64,000 bases of DNA from Dermacentor variabilis (taxonomy: Eukaryota > Arthropoda > Arachnida > Ixodida > Ixodidae): positions 187,294,067 through 187,358,066 of the forward strand of contig NC_134569.1 of assembly GCF_050947875.1 (NCBI RefSeq), in the 5' to 3' direction. Both the position numbers and the translations under genes were made by a program. Of the stretch, positions 25,401 to 36,008 are shown one piece after another. A model generated the notes under the pieces. That model searched no databases. It saw only the letters and a program-made list of their open reading frames with translations, and had not been told where the DNA came from. Positions within the stretch are counted from its first letter, which is position 1. Each line of letters begins with the position of its first letter.

Positions 25401-26420
25401 CCTTCTTCGATAAACTCGTGTGCATTCATTGTTCAATCAGGGCCTAGATGAGGTACGCTGAGCTCTCTGAATTAAGAATTCAGACTTTTGTCGGGACAAC
25501 TGTAAAGCTGAACAAATATTCAAGTCAATAACTTCCCCACTACTATTACTTAATGACGCAATGGTGGAGCGCAAGTAGTCTTTAAATTTATCGACAATTC
25601 ACGAATATTCTGCCTTGTCGTGCAACTGATGTTAAAGGGCATGTAATTTCAAAGCATACCGGGAGATGATCACTGTTTGTACAGAAATCAATCGTAGTCC
25701 AAAATGTCACGGCAATACTTGTGCTAGAAAACGTCAAATCTAAGACTGGGCGAGACTGCCCACGGGCAAATGTAGGTCGTCTGATATTAACATACATCTG
25801 TTCTGTAACCCCACGACACGTGGTGCGAGTTGAAGTCACCAGTAAGGATGACTTTACTTTAGCAGCTGGCGAGTGCACTATCCAACTGGTATGTACTGTG
25901 TACGCCCGTAGAGAAACAAGCATTTATAATCGAAAATGAACGGTAGCCTGGGATGCTAAGGTCTACTGCCAAAATTTCCCATTCTGGAGAAATTAACTTG
26001 AAAGCTATTTTCGCCTCATGACAGAGTTTATATGACGACAAAATTATTAAACCACACCTCCGAGTGAAAGGCGATATAATCGAAAAGATCGAAAATCTTT
26101 GTTCCATTTGTGTGTGTCACCATTAGGTACCTCCAGAAAGTAAATATCTCCATATCAGTGGAAGACGGATAGGGCTCTTGCCCGAAGAAGGCGCTATTGG
26201 GAGAGATTGTGCAGAAATTATTCACAAAAGCAGTTAGTTCGTAAGTGCGTTTCGCCGTTGAACGGCGAATATCGCTATTTTGTCCGACGTCACTTTTGGC
26301 CGACATCGGCTTTTGCGACCAATTCTAGCCCATGTCCCGTTTTAGGAATACGATCCAATGCAAATAAACTGGCAATAATCGTGCAATACATTAAACGGCT
26401 GGGTCCATTCAGGTATTGCT
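22480..26420 (-). pseudogene. Decayed I-like LINE: endonuclease, RT, RNase H, zinc finger
   Basis: Read on the minus strand, fragments follow LINE order. An endonuclease C-terminus with LDLTFSST and NSDHLPVCFE is near 25650-25800. RT N-terminal and block A pieces (AAFVTLDVCKAYDSTDH) are near 24620. The catalytic box is YAYD instead of YADD, at 24343-24360. The RT thumb (HKYLGVLYNG) is near 24140 and the connection (MYLRPVLEFRC) near 23970. RNase H pieces are ATDAS near 23480, ILTDSLS near 23300 and VPGHNGL near 23180. A terminal zinc finger CWFCNEEETMHQ is near 22860. Several stops and frameshifts separate them. The tail is split by an RTE-like fragment, and coding resumes at 22500-22600. It lies in the sense orientation of the channel intron. 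Confidence 0.8.
22612..22788 (+). mobile_element. RTE-like LINE 3' end, nested in the minus-strand LINE
   Basis: A short 5'-truncated piece whose plus-strand translation resembles the end of RTE-type ORF2. It includes the stretch GCCCTGCAGTGGGCG and ends in (TGA)n at 22769-22786. This is a very common tail in tick genomes (from memory). LINE coding sequence of the opposite orientation continues on both sides. Confidence 0.65.
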
Positions 26421-26500
26421 AGCTTGCGTTCTCTAGGGTTTGTATACTTGCGCAGCGTAGCGCGCCTTTGAAAGTACGAGGCGAGGTGAAGAAGACCCAC

Positions 26501-26742
26501 CGTCCATGAGCGAGACGGCGGCAGGCCTTCCCTGGCGGCCGTAAGATGTTGCAAGGCTGCCACTAGAACGACAGAGCAGAGCAGGACGCGCGGCTGAGTT
26601 GCGCTGGTCCCAAGCCAGAACGACAGCCAGGACAGAATCACCAGGAACGCTGTGGGGACGAAAGTGTCGACCAGGTGCCGCTGTATGCGCCTCCGGAACC
26701 GGATGTGGAGCCGTAGGCGTGAGTACTCCTCCCCGGTTGTGC
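26501..26742 (-). CDS. Cys-loop ligand-gated ion channel, M1-M2 exon
   Basis: On the minus strand a 242-nt exon starts after GCAG (AG at 26744-26743) in phase 1 and ends in phase 0 before a GTGGGT donor (26500). It encodes TTGEEYSRLRLHIRFRR, the usual pre-M1 strand. M1 follows with FVPTAFLVILSWLSFW (family SWVSFW), then M2 with QPRVLLCSVVLVAALQH and the M2-M3 turn LPPS. The protein would form a neurotransmitter- or proton-gated pore in the plasma membrane. The usual pore-start PAR is QPR, the 6' Thr is Val and the 9' Leu is Val, so selectivity and gating are uncertain. The Cys found before M1 in glycine/GluCl-type receptors (EYSC) is Arg. The acceptor was chosen by phase. An alternative AG near 26781 would not fit the upstream exon. 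Confidence 0.85.
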
Positions 26743-27583
26743 CTGCGTTTTGCACGACCAGGGGTGCCTTCCAGTTACTGCTAATTGCCCAAAGGACCGT
26801 GAAATATCGATGATACTACCTGCTTACATCGTCAAGCTCAGTTTGCATAGTTTGCATAGTGGTGATTCAAAACAATACATTCGTCGGTTTGTTAATAGCA
26901 GGCCTTACGGTGTGTTTCTCCGCAACGTTTTCTTTCTTGCGAATGTTTCGCTGGGCTATACAAAAAAAGAAGGTAGGAGGTCTTAAAGTTACTTCACTGC
27001 ATAGTAACTTCTCACCAGCGTTACGTGCAGAGTGATGTTAAGCTTCTAGGCGTAGGTGAATCGCGAAGCTCGATTCTAGAAATTGAATTCCTTGATTTTA
27101 TAACATACCTTCATATGTTGTTCTCCGTGTTCTATGTTTCCACGAGTGTGACGACTCTTCTTGTCTGCAGTTGGTCAGCTCTTGCTCAAACTTCTTGCTC
27201 CTGAGAGCACGGCTGGTTTACGGAGCTGTGCTCGTATGCAGTGATGATGATGGATGGACTATAGGGGGTTATACGCAGCGACGTTGCAAGTGCTTCTAGG
27301 CAGGTGATTACCAGAAACTCAGTTGTTCACTCCAAGCGAATTGTTTCTCTGCTGGGCGTCAGCGATATGTCAAAATATTGTTTAAAAATAAGTTATATCG
27401 TCTGCGTACATGTAAGGTGGCAGCGAGTCATTGCACTCCAACGCGTGAAAATTGAAGTATTACATTTGCCGTAGAGGCAATAGTGCTCTGGACTATGTGC
27501 TCTTTGAGCTTCAAGGAAAGAAAAAAAAAGTGATTCAGAAAAAAGTGTGTATAGAAGCTGCATGTATATTGCAAAGCACCCAC

Positions 27584-27718
27584 CGTCATTTTCACTGCTT
27601 GGCGCTTGATCAGCTTCGGATAAGGTAACGTGGTACTCTGGTACACGAAGTCGGTCCTCGTCTAAGTGCAAATTGTCGCCGGCCCACTTGTACTGCAGGA
27701 TGTGTTTAGGGTATGCAT
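27584..27718 (-). CDS. Cys-loop ligand-gated ion channel, late extracellular-domain exon
   Basis: The acceptor is CATTCTGTTACAG (AG at 27720-27719). The 135-nt exon begins two bases into a codon and ends in phase 1 before a GTGGGT donor (27583). It reads AYPKHILQYKWAGDNL then RVPEYHVTL, matching the extracellular beta-strands after the Cys-loop (family pattern: D-x-V-x-Y-x-W, then L-P-x-F). Its phase-1 end matches the phase-1 start of the M1-M2 exon across an 841-bp intron. Ligand-binding loop C should follow, and it is short here. Exons for the signal peptide, loops A and B and the Cys-loop should lie further upstream on the minus strand. I could not find them in this window. Confidence 0.8.
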
Positions 27719-29289
27719 CTGTAACAGAATGAGTAGACAGCAAAAGCAAGTGGGGGGGGGTGTAAACTGATGGCTGTAGTTTATCTCCTGGAACGTGTGA
27801 CCAGCAGCCCATGCGGTATGGCAGCAACTAGATGCATGAAGGGTCCGTAGTTTCATTATGGTAACGCCGCGTCTGGCTTGTCTAACAAACGAAAACGCGG
27901 TTGAGAAGTCTTCCAGCGCCTTTTGTGATACGGCAACACCTTTACTTAATTGCCCCTATTTATCTCCGCCATGTTTAACCACAAGAAGTACAGAGCATTA
28001 TTTCAAAGTTTAAAACTACTGGACCTGGTACAGAGTGCCAACTATTTGTAGATAAGGTGTCAACTGATTCTCATCAATTGTGGCACTTATAGCGTTCGGA
28101 CCTTTCCATAGTCGTTCAAGAAAGGTAACATACTTGCACATTCCGAGAAAGATGGCCAGAAAGAGAGAGAGAGAGAGACGCAAAAGAAAGATGGGGAGCT
28201 TAACCAGATAATATCTCCGGTTGGCAACCCTGTACCGAGGCAGGAGGAAAAGGATGCCATATTTGACAGAAAAAGAGTACGGAAAGAAAAAGAGAAAAAC
28301 ACGCTCACACAATACACAACTGCTTTTGTCGGCACTACCACACAGTTTGCGAAAGTATTACATGGTGTTACACAGTGTCAACGTCCCACTAGTACAGTCT
28401 ACGCCACACAGTGCGCAATCACTACTTGCCACACAGTGCGGTGTCATTTAAAAAGAGCCGTAGTTTCGCCGGGTAGACGAAGCATCGATTGCGATCACAA
28501 ATTAGCAGGCAGCTATGCGAAGTACGGAAAGTAGCTTTATCGGCCGTATAAACATGGAAACATTCGCTTACTAAGTGAATTAACCAGCGCGGTGTGAGCA
28601 CACACAAGCATACATGAACACATCACACTCGAATAGTGCGGGCACACGCTGAGCAAGCACGGCAGCAGCAGCAGCGAAAGAAGTGACCTTCGGGCGGCCC
28701 ATCGCTTCAGCGCAAGAGCAGCGAGAACACAGGCCGCACCAAGGTATGAGCAGTCTGCAGATCGCTTACAAGAAACGGCGCGCATGACCGCGCGTGGCCG
28801 TGCAAAGTACGCACTTGTTGGCGGGCTTGAAAGGTGAAAGAAAGGTGATATGAAAGAAAGGTGCGTGTTCGAGGCGGTCAAATATTGCGAATAGATGAAG
28901 CCGACTATTTGGTCGTGCACGCACATTAAACTTATTAAACTTAAATCGGCTGTCCGCTATGGCGGACAGCCAATTTTTTTAATGCGAACACACCCTGGCA
29001 CGCGCAGGCCTCAGCGAGCTCGAACCCACGGACCAGTTCGGGTTCTAGCTGTGGTGTCCCCTTTCCGCTTTGGTGTCTTGGAGGCGCTGCCAATAATGCG
29101 AAATAATGACACGTTGCTACAATTAGTAAAAAAAACGCGATTGAATAAGTATAATTACGTCCAGCCGGCGGCTTGTGACGCTAAGTTCAGCATCACCCCT
29201 CCGCGCGACTTTTTCAGAAGAAAGCGAATTAACACTAATCTGCAATCACCTTGGCAAGTTTCGCATCAGTAGACCCATAACCTAATAGG
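27719..29289. other. Upstream intron or intergenic sequence; no further channel exon found
   Basis: I looked for the Cys-loop signature (Cys, 13 residues, Cys with a central F/Y-P-x-D) on the minus strand and saw none. A short AG-rich run lies near 28160. A palindrome lies at 28943-28976. Confidence 0.35.
28948..28971. repeat. Perfect 10-bp inverted repeat with T-run
   Basis: GGCTGTCCGC (28948-28957) and its complement (28962-28971) are separated by 4 bases. After a mismatch, an AAAT/ATTT extension follows. It resembles a bacterial terminator but sits in eukaryotic DNA. It is probably a transposon foldback relic. Confidence 0.7.
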
Positions 29290-29430
29290 AACACAATCAG
29301 CAAGGGAATCACATAGTTATGAAGAACTCACAATACTGTGTACACATCACCTGGATTCGAACCCGCGTACACTCGCATTCATACAATCCAAAGCACACAC
29401 CGTAACGATCACACCAACGCGCCACCATGT
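29290..29430 (-). mobile_element. tRNA-derived SINE-like unit
   Basis: On the minus strand an A-box-like TGGCGCGTTGG (29414-29424) is followed about 50 nt later by a B-box GGTTCGAATCC (29353-29363). These are the two internal RNA polymerase III promoter boxes of tRNA genes and tRNA-derived SINEs. The intervening sequence does not fold as a convincing functional tRNA, so a SINE of the Ruka type described from ticks is more likely. Its tail and ends are not defined. Confidence 0.5.
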
Positions 29431-29524
29431 CCACACGGGTTCTTTTAGGGGTTATATATTGACACGTGTACTTGTCTTCATCGGGCGACACGTTTCACCG
29501 CCTAACAAATGTTATCGCACAGCG

Positions 29525-30490
29525 AAGGGGCACGATCGGAGATATATTGTTCGATACGCGTTCTGTTCGGTTGCTGCAACGTCACTAAGTGGCAGTATGC
29601 AAAATTTGTGACAACGAGGCGGAGAGAGCAGCCAATCAGGAAGCGGTGACCTCCCCGGAAGTTTACTTCCATCGTTTGTCGTCTGCTTGCAGACAGTATA
29701 CTTGTTGTCCATCGTTTGTCGTCTGCAAGCAGACAGACAGTACGTCTGCTTGCAGACAGTAAACGAAATGTTTCTCTCTTCCAAATGAATGAAATCTTTA
29801 TCTAAAAAATGTATTTTTTTTTCTTCTCAAGCCCAAACACGTTTTCAAATAGTACTACGTATGACTACTGCAATTTACAACTATTAGTTTCTTTGATTCG
29901 TCCCTAGGTGGTCTCGCGCACAGCGAGAAGAAAAAAGAAAACGAAACGACGGAAAAAGTGGCGCACTTTTCAAGAGGCAGTGACAACATTCCAGTGGCTC
30001 GCTGGCACCGATGATGGGGTCGAGTTCGCTGTACAACCAACGAATTATTTGTTTCGAGAAACAAAAACGAAGCCAGAATTCACGTTCGGCCATTTCTTCA
30101 AACGCGTTTCGCACCGCCACCCCCTGTCCTCCTTCCTCTAGAAACACCAGCGCAACAACCTAAGTTCCCAACGGAAGCGCCACTTTCTCTAAATAAACTA
30201 TGGATTCGATGCAAACGTGCCATGCCGCAGCCGCCGGTTGGATCCAATCAAATCCACCAGACGCGCCATGCGAAGCCGTATGATCGCTCCGAACTTCCCA
30301 GCTCGCGTCGAGTTCGGCGCATAGCAGACGAAATGCTCGGTGGGAGGATGATTGACAGGAGCGTGTCGCCATCTTGACGTCACCAAAAACGTGGCCGCGC
30401 CGCGCGGCTGGCGACGCTGGCGCGGAGTAGGCCAATCGCGCGCGCCAATAAACGAAGGAACGCGCCGAACGACCATCTCCGATCGCACGC
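29525..30490. mobile_element. Non-autonomous DNA transposon inside the solo LTR
   Basis: This insert breaks an otherwise collinear LTR. Its ends carry an imperfect terminal inverted repeat: CGATCGGAGAT on the left (from 29533) and ATCTCCGATCG on the right (to about 30486). The similarity extends about 30 bp inward. The LTR stretch ATCGCAC recurs on both sides and may be the duplicated target. No transposase is encoded. The family is not assigned. Confidence 0.65.
29668..29765. repeat. Tandem hairpin repeat
   Basis: A unit containing CCATCGTTTGTCGTCTGC is duplicated, and palindromic GTCTGCTTGCAGAC / GTCTGCAAGCAGAC blocks occur three times within 100 bases. Confidence 0.75.
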
Positions 30491-30840
30491 CAGGACGCGC
30501 TTGCATGTGTGGGAAGTTTCTGGAATGTTATCGATGGTTCCATCCACTGTCTGTGACTGAACCTTGTGTAATCTGATTGCATGTGTGCGCGACGCGAATA
30601 ATGTAGAACATTGTGGAAGGCGCGCGGGTCCCAGCGATTAGTCTGGAACGTTCGACGATGTATGTATAAAAGCCGACGCGCTTGACCCGTTGATCAGATT
30701 TTGATGATCGTCGACTGTGTTCGCCGCTGTCGCTGTTCTTTGAGTGTAGCCTGTTTTTGAGGGCACAAGGTCACCCAATAAAACGCTAGTTTCGTCTTTC
30801 TCAGTTTGGCTGCTTTCTTCACAGTCCCTACCACGTGACA

Positions 30841-32006
30841 ATATCTACGAAATGTATTTGAGGAATCGGCGGCGGTGGCTGGCGTTTCTCTGCATGGGTG
30901 CTATTCTGTAGGAATGCCTTTCTTTATGCCAATGCCTTCTCGCCTCATATCACCGATTTTCGAAATGGTGGTTGCATACGCACGACGTTTTTTGGATGGT
31001 CCAATCAGAAGGTCCCTTCATTGGCCGGATGTTTCTTTCGTGTTCTCTTCTTTTTCCGGGGTTGTATAGCAAATTTGTCTTGTAAAACTACACTTAATAA
31101 AAGCGGACTTCCATGCTGCGTAAAGCAACTTCATTTTGTAAACTTACAACGTAAAAGCTGCCGCAGCTTAAAGAAATGCGAACGCAAGTACTCCTATTTT
31201 CTAAGCCGTAGCCACATATTGGTCGGATGTGCATCCAAGCCATGCCGTTGAGCGCACGCAAAATGCCGGCCTGTGTTTATCCGACAGCTGACAGCCGCTA
31301 GCGTGTCCGTAACGCAGCGCAACTAATTGCGGCCCACAGCGGTATACTTGCGTCTGAGAAGAATCTGCGATGCTTGCAGGAGCCGTGAGATACAGCAGAA
31401 GTGAGGTCAATAAATATTGTTCGTGTAGTGCTTACGTTGTCGTGCGGTTTACGGTGAATGTCTGATGTGTAATAATTTGTTCTTTACGAGGGGCCAACAA
31501 GAATTAACCGTAACACCCGAGGACAAACTTTGCAACATAGTGGATCGAGAACTGTCAAGGCACTCAGCGCCTTTCAATAGAGCACCGCCACGACAGAACA
31601 ATAGCCTCGTCAATGTGATCGCAGCAACAGTAATACTTCCTGAGCAAGGCGCCCCTGCACTGACGGTTACGCTCCGAGAAAGAAGCTGCTACAACGGTAA
31701 ATGAAAGTAGCGACTTCGCCTTTTTTATATTAGGGGTATAAAAAGGCAAAAAATAATCAATTCGTAGTGAGCGCTTTATGCAGGCGCTTAGCTTAGACAG
31801 AATGTTTGCCTGTAAATTTCTTACTGTGTTTGAAAAGTTTGAAAAGCGAAAGTGGCGGCAGCAAAAGCGCTCAGAGTCTCGAAAGAACAAACCGCTATTT
31901 TGGTGCAGTTCATCGGGCGGGCTGTCCCGCGACTCTCGCCGACCGAGAAAAATGGCTTTAATGGCACAATATGATATCAAGCTCTTCATATCAAGATCAA
32001 CTACGG
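30841..32006. other. No gene seen
   Basis: Only short unsupported frames. The sequence TTAGGGGTATAAAAAGGC near 31730 weakly resembles the complement of 37790-37807 and could be one end of the Harbinger element, but this is not established. Confidence 0.3.
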
Positions 32007-32133
32007 GCTGTTCAGAGGGTTCACCATGGCGCCATACGGCTCGGCCTGGCGGTGCCGACGTGGACACGGCCCGCCTCGGTCTGAGAAGACCGGGCTTCAG
32101 GACTCTAATAAAGTTTTGTGAATGAATGAATCG
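32007..32133 (+). mobile_element. LINE 3' end fragment (I-like C-terminus and tail)
   Basis: One frame reads AVQRVHHGAIRLGLAVPTW and stops within 30 residues. This resembles the end of I-like LINE proteins (compare AVQRACARAEDHGLPPP at the end of the element at 12.5-18.2 kb). An AATAAAG signal and GAATGAATGAA tail follow. The piece is 5'-truncated and abuts the Harbinger companion gene, whose first exon(s) may have been lost here. Confidence 0.6.
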
Positions 32134-32199
32134 AGCAGCACTTATACCTGGCGTGAGCTTCTACAGAGTTGTCGCCACGCATGACTGCTGCTCGAAAGT

Positions 32200-34049
32200 A
32201 CGAGCTATGGGGGTGGCGGCAGTCCTAAACGGACAGGGCCCAGCGGTAAAGTCAACCAGCCGTTGGCAGAACCACTGGGCCAACATGGCTCATAAAGCCA
32301 AATAAGAAGCGGCCAGGTGCGCGAGCGAGAAGAGGTGAGCTTTCTAATGATGCTGACAGTAACGTCCTTTCACGTAGTTGTTGTCGTTGTTGTGTTTGCA
32401 GGGCCACTGGAGGCGGCAAATTGGGTGGGGTGGACGGCCACGTCCTCGACATTCTTGAGAGGACAGGCGGCCTCCTTGTTCCCCCCACCACCCCATTTTT
32501 TCGCCGATAGCGAGGTGCGTATATTGAGTTTAAAAAGTGTTGTTTGTGTGACCTGCTGTGGCCTCAGAAATTTTCAGAATTACATTGTAACACAATATTG
32601 CAAAATCTCTTCAGCCATATTTCTTTCGTTTCTTGTGCAACTGACAATATAGGTTATGTGCTCTGAGCAGCAACTTGTGTAAATGATGCGCATTGCACAC
32701 ACTGCTCACAATGTCTGAACACTACTCTGTCTGCAGAACACAAGTTCGGAGGATGCTGCAGGGCCCAGCGGTTCCCGCAGTGCACCAGCAACAACTGCGT
32801 TCGCGGTGTCGGGTGCTGCAGCTGTTGCTGGGCCAAGTGGCTTTACACGTAAGTCAGTGACCCAGCTTTTGTAGTAGCATTGTTTGCAGTTGCTGTTTGA
32901 CCTTGCTGTGAAGTAGCCCACTGTGCTGGGTTTGTGTCCAGCATTCAGCTCTTATTCATGGAGCAGAAATGCAAGTCTACAAATGACATGATGTTGTAAT
33001 AGAGATTCCTTGTGCTTCTCATCGGTTGCTGTAACCAGCAACTTTCTGTGGCATCTTTCGCTCTAACTATGCGACTGCCGTGTGTATCAATATTGTAGCT
33101 ATGCAGCTACAATAACATGTCAAAGTGACTGGTTAGGACAATCAAGCTGTGTGGGTCGGATAACAGTGAATGAGCAGTATTTGTTTTTGTCTTGCATGTA
33201 GAGCCACCGGCTACCCTCCAGCAGCCACCCCCCCCCCAGCCGACCCCACAGCATACCCCACGAGAGCCGTAGGCACTCCCCCGTAGACTGTCGAGGCAGC
33301 AGGACCTTGACGGCGTCGTCCAGATGGCTACTGCCGAATACGTTCGGCAGGGCCAGTCGGCGGAAGCCAGGGCGCAGGAGGACGCCCGCTTCCGCCGACA
33401 AATGCTGGAGCAAAAATGTATAAGGCCACAGACGTACATTTTTCTGCGTATGAAATTGACGAGCATATGACCGCTCCAAAAATTAATCAGTAAAGAAGCA
33501 TAATGTATGCTTACAGTGGTGTGGTGATCATATCTTGTACACATTTGCGTGAAATAATATGTGTCAATATCTACGCAATTATGTGGCAAAAAGAAAGAAG
33601 TGGCGTTAAGTTCAGGGAAGCAGGTATAACCATGTAAGACATCTTATTGGAATGGGACTGCACAAGTTTGATGGGCCAGAAAGATATATTCAGTGTTTCA
33701 ATATGCAGTGACAATAGCCTGCAAATGCGGATGAATGCAACACACCAAGGCCTTGTTACTGAGCTTTTATAATTAAACTAATTACACATCTTATTCGCTA
33801 ACAGCACCACGAGGCCCATATGGAGGTCCTGCGCCAGCCACATACCGTCCATATGGAGGTCCTGCGGCAGCAACATGCTGTCCACATGGAGGGCCTGCAA
33901 CAACTGAAGGAGCAGGTCTTCAGCAGCAGTGGCTGGCAGTAGAACAGCGCTCACAGGACACGAACCAGCGTCTGCTGCAGCTGCTGCTGGCTGCACTGGC
34001 TCATGGTGGCGGCCAAGTCCCTCCCCCCTCTCCGCACCCACATATTTAA
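32200..34049 (+). pseudogene. Harbinger element companion gene, Myb/SANT-like DNA-binding protein (five exon remnants)
   Basis: Exons fit GT/AG rules: about 32200-32334, 32402-32514, 32737-32848, 33202-33417 and 33805-34049. Exon 1 encodes a Myb/SANT-like helix set (LNGQGPAVKSTSRWQNHWAN) with an in-frame TAA at 32303. Exon 2 starts ATGGG and shifts frame in a C-run. Exon 3 is Ala/Ser rich. Exon 4 ends in a charged helix (QSAEARAQEDARFRRQMLEQ) with a TAG at 33270-33272. Exon 5 carries a 33-bp triple repeat and a Leu-rich helix (NQRLLQLLLAALA). In Harbinger transposons such a protein binds the ends and brings the transposase to the nucleus. It is divergent in sequence, decayed, and converges on the transposase gene. 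Confidence 0.6.
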
Positions 34050-36008
34050 ATAAGTAAGGTACTAGCATAGGTAAGCAATTTTACACCATTTTTTATTACC
34101 TTAAAATTTGCTGTTGTAGTAATGATGATATGAAGGCCAGATATTGCTAGTTTGCATAAAATAATTGTTCAAGTCACCCTTTCATACGACCACAAGTAGC
34201 ATAGCCGTTGCAGCGTGATTTTTTGCTTGAAGTTGTACTTGAGCAATAAAAGCGTCCACACTATCACGCTCGCCTGCATAAGTGCCAGCAAGCCTGGTGG
34301 TACATTAGTCTGACTGCGACATTAAAATTTTGAGGTGCCTAGTTGTCATGTCAAGTTAAGCATGAAACAACACTGCAAATGTTCTAAAATCCTGTGTGAT
34401 CAAATAGTGACAGTTTCGCGGCTTAATGTAATGTCGACAGGAACCTCTGAATATACACAGCAAAAAGAAAAAGTTATGAAAATTCCTTGCTATGCGCATT
34501 CGCTTCATTTGTAATGTGTATTTTTTGCATATTTGTGTACATTTATGCATGCTTTTTTGACATACAGGGCTGGAATGTCTTCTTTTCTTGTTTTTCGTTA
34601 TCACGTTTTGTTTCCATTTACTGATCTTTCATGGTTGATATTTTTTTTTGTCGTGACATACAAGGCTTCATGTCTTCTTTGCTTCTTTTTTATTACCACG
34701 TTTTTCTGTCATTCAGTGTTCTTTCATGGTTGTGATACATAGTACGTTTACCCCTCATGTGCAATATTTATGCATTTTCTCTTACTCAGTATCAAAGCAA
34801 GATATTATGGCTTTCTTTTTTAGTATGGAACTCCACGACAGCATGTTCCTTTCACATGTAGTGATGTAGCTATACATTTCGCTGTGATATATATTCTTCT
34901 GTTGGCGCGTGATTTCAGCACCTGAACATTTTTTTCTGGTGCAGTTTAAGGCAGTTGCTATTTCTGCGTACTTGTGCAGCGTACAACAATTTTCTTAAAC
35001 GATGCCTGCCGTTACCTGTGATATTTTATGATGCAGTTACCTGTGAATCTTTCAGGTGCAAAAACAATGTGATGCAATATTTGTTGCAACTTGTCTCTGA
35101 TATGTCGCATATGTCTCTACTACTACAGTACTCACTATGCTCGTACTTATTCAATGTAGAAACTGTCGCACGTGATGTGTACATAAACAAGTGTTACCAT
35201 AAAAATGTCTGTATGTTGAAGGGTGAAATATACAGAAAGGTGCAGTGTTCCTCTGGTGCTTTTATTTGCATGTCGCTACTATATTTGGAGTGCTAGCTTG
35301 CACTGTGAAAATGTAATTACACACTCTGCAATATTCCGCTCACCGAGTTCTGATATTTACAATTGAGGGCACTTTGTTGAAATCTATCAATTGCTCATGT
35401 GTACACCCACTTCACGGGAGCCACAGCGTTTGACATGTCGGATGACCAGTTGGACGGCATTTTCGTCACTACAAAGGAACTTTGCTGTTGTTGCGAGACA
35501 AAATGGTGGAGGAACTAGAAGGTGCTGCGTGTAACAGCACGTTCAATAAAGCGGAAGGTGTGGCGTGCACTGTACATTTTGGCTTTTGTGAGCTTTTCTG
35601 CGCGAGTAGAAAGCGAGGAGACAGGTGCTTATGTCCATCAATGCGTAAGGGAACAACAGAACTGTCACCTATACGAGTAAAAATAATTATGACAGCTGCA
35701 GGCTGCATGCATGGTACGCGGCGCATCTAGGTGACGACAGCAGCAACAAGCAAATCATGGCAGACACTTTGAAAATTCATTTATTTTTAGCTTGCTTCCA
35801 ATCTTACATGTCACCACAAAAGATACTGTTTCACTTACTGTAAATGCAGGATTTACATAACCCTTGACTACACAACCTTTACATTTCTCAACAAATCATG
35901 AATGCTTTGCATTACGCAGACATCAACTACAACTTAGCACGGAAACTGTATCTGAAATTTCACAGCATCAAATGCACAATGCAATTATTTAAAACTGCGT
36001 GCATGCAC
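34050..36008. other. Space between the two convergent Harbinger genes; no further gene seen
   Basis: AT-rich sequence with a tandem duplication at 34556-34740 and no coding domain on either strand. Confidence 0.4.
34556..34740. repeat. Imperfect tandem duplication, about 95-bp unit
   Basis: Two successive copies both run GACATACA(G/A)GGCT ... ATGTCTTCTTT ... CTTTCATGGTTG, starting near 34558 and near 34656. Confidence 0.7.

Larger units (their letters stand above)
29460..30840 (+). mobile_element. Solo LTR (family of element A), interrupted by a DNA transposon
   Basis: The 5' part (29460-29524, beginning TGACACGTG) and the 3' part (30491-30840, ending CACGTGACA) both match the LTRs at 47701-48119 and 50651-51074. 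The flanks ATAT (29456-29459) and ATAT (30841-30844) form a 4-bp target-site duplication. There is no internal region, as expected after LTR-LTR recombination. An AATAAA lies near 30778. The LTR is split by about 966 bp of foreign DNA. Confidence 0.85.

Noticed and set aside
26743..26782. Alternative acceptor near 26781 for the M1-M2 exon
   Set aside because: It would need a two-base overhang from the upstream exon, which provides one. The acceptor at 26744-26743 fits the phase.
28948..28980. Stem-loop followed by T-run resembling a rho-independent terminator
   Set aside because: The context is eukaryotic and there is no upstream gene on that strand. It is treated as a foldback relic only.
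28990..29060. Second tRNA-like B-box (GGGTTCGAGCTCG on minus)
   Set aside because: Only a partial B-box match and no A-box at the right distance.
30160..30582. 140-codon minus-strand frame
   Set aside because: It lies within the inverted-repeat transposon inserted in the solo LTR, is GC-rich and has no recognisable domain.
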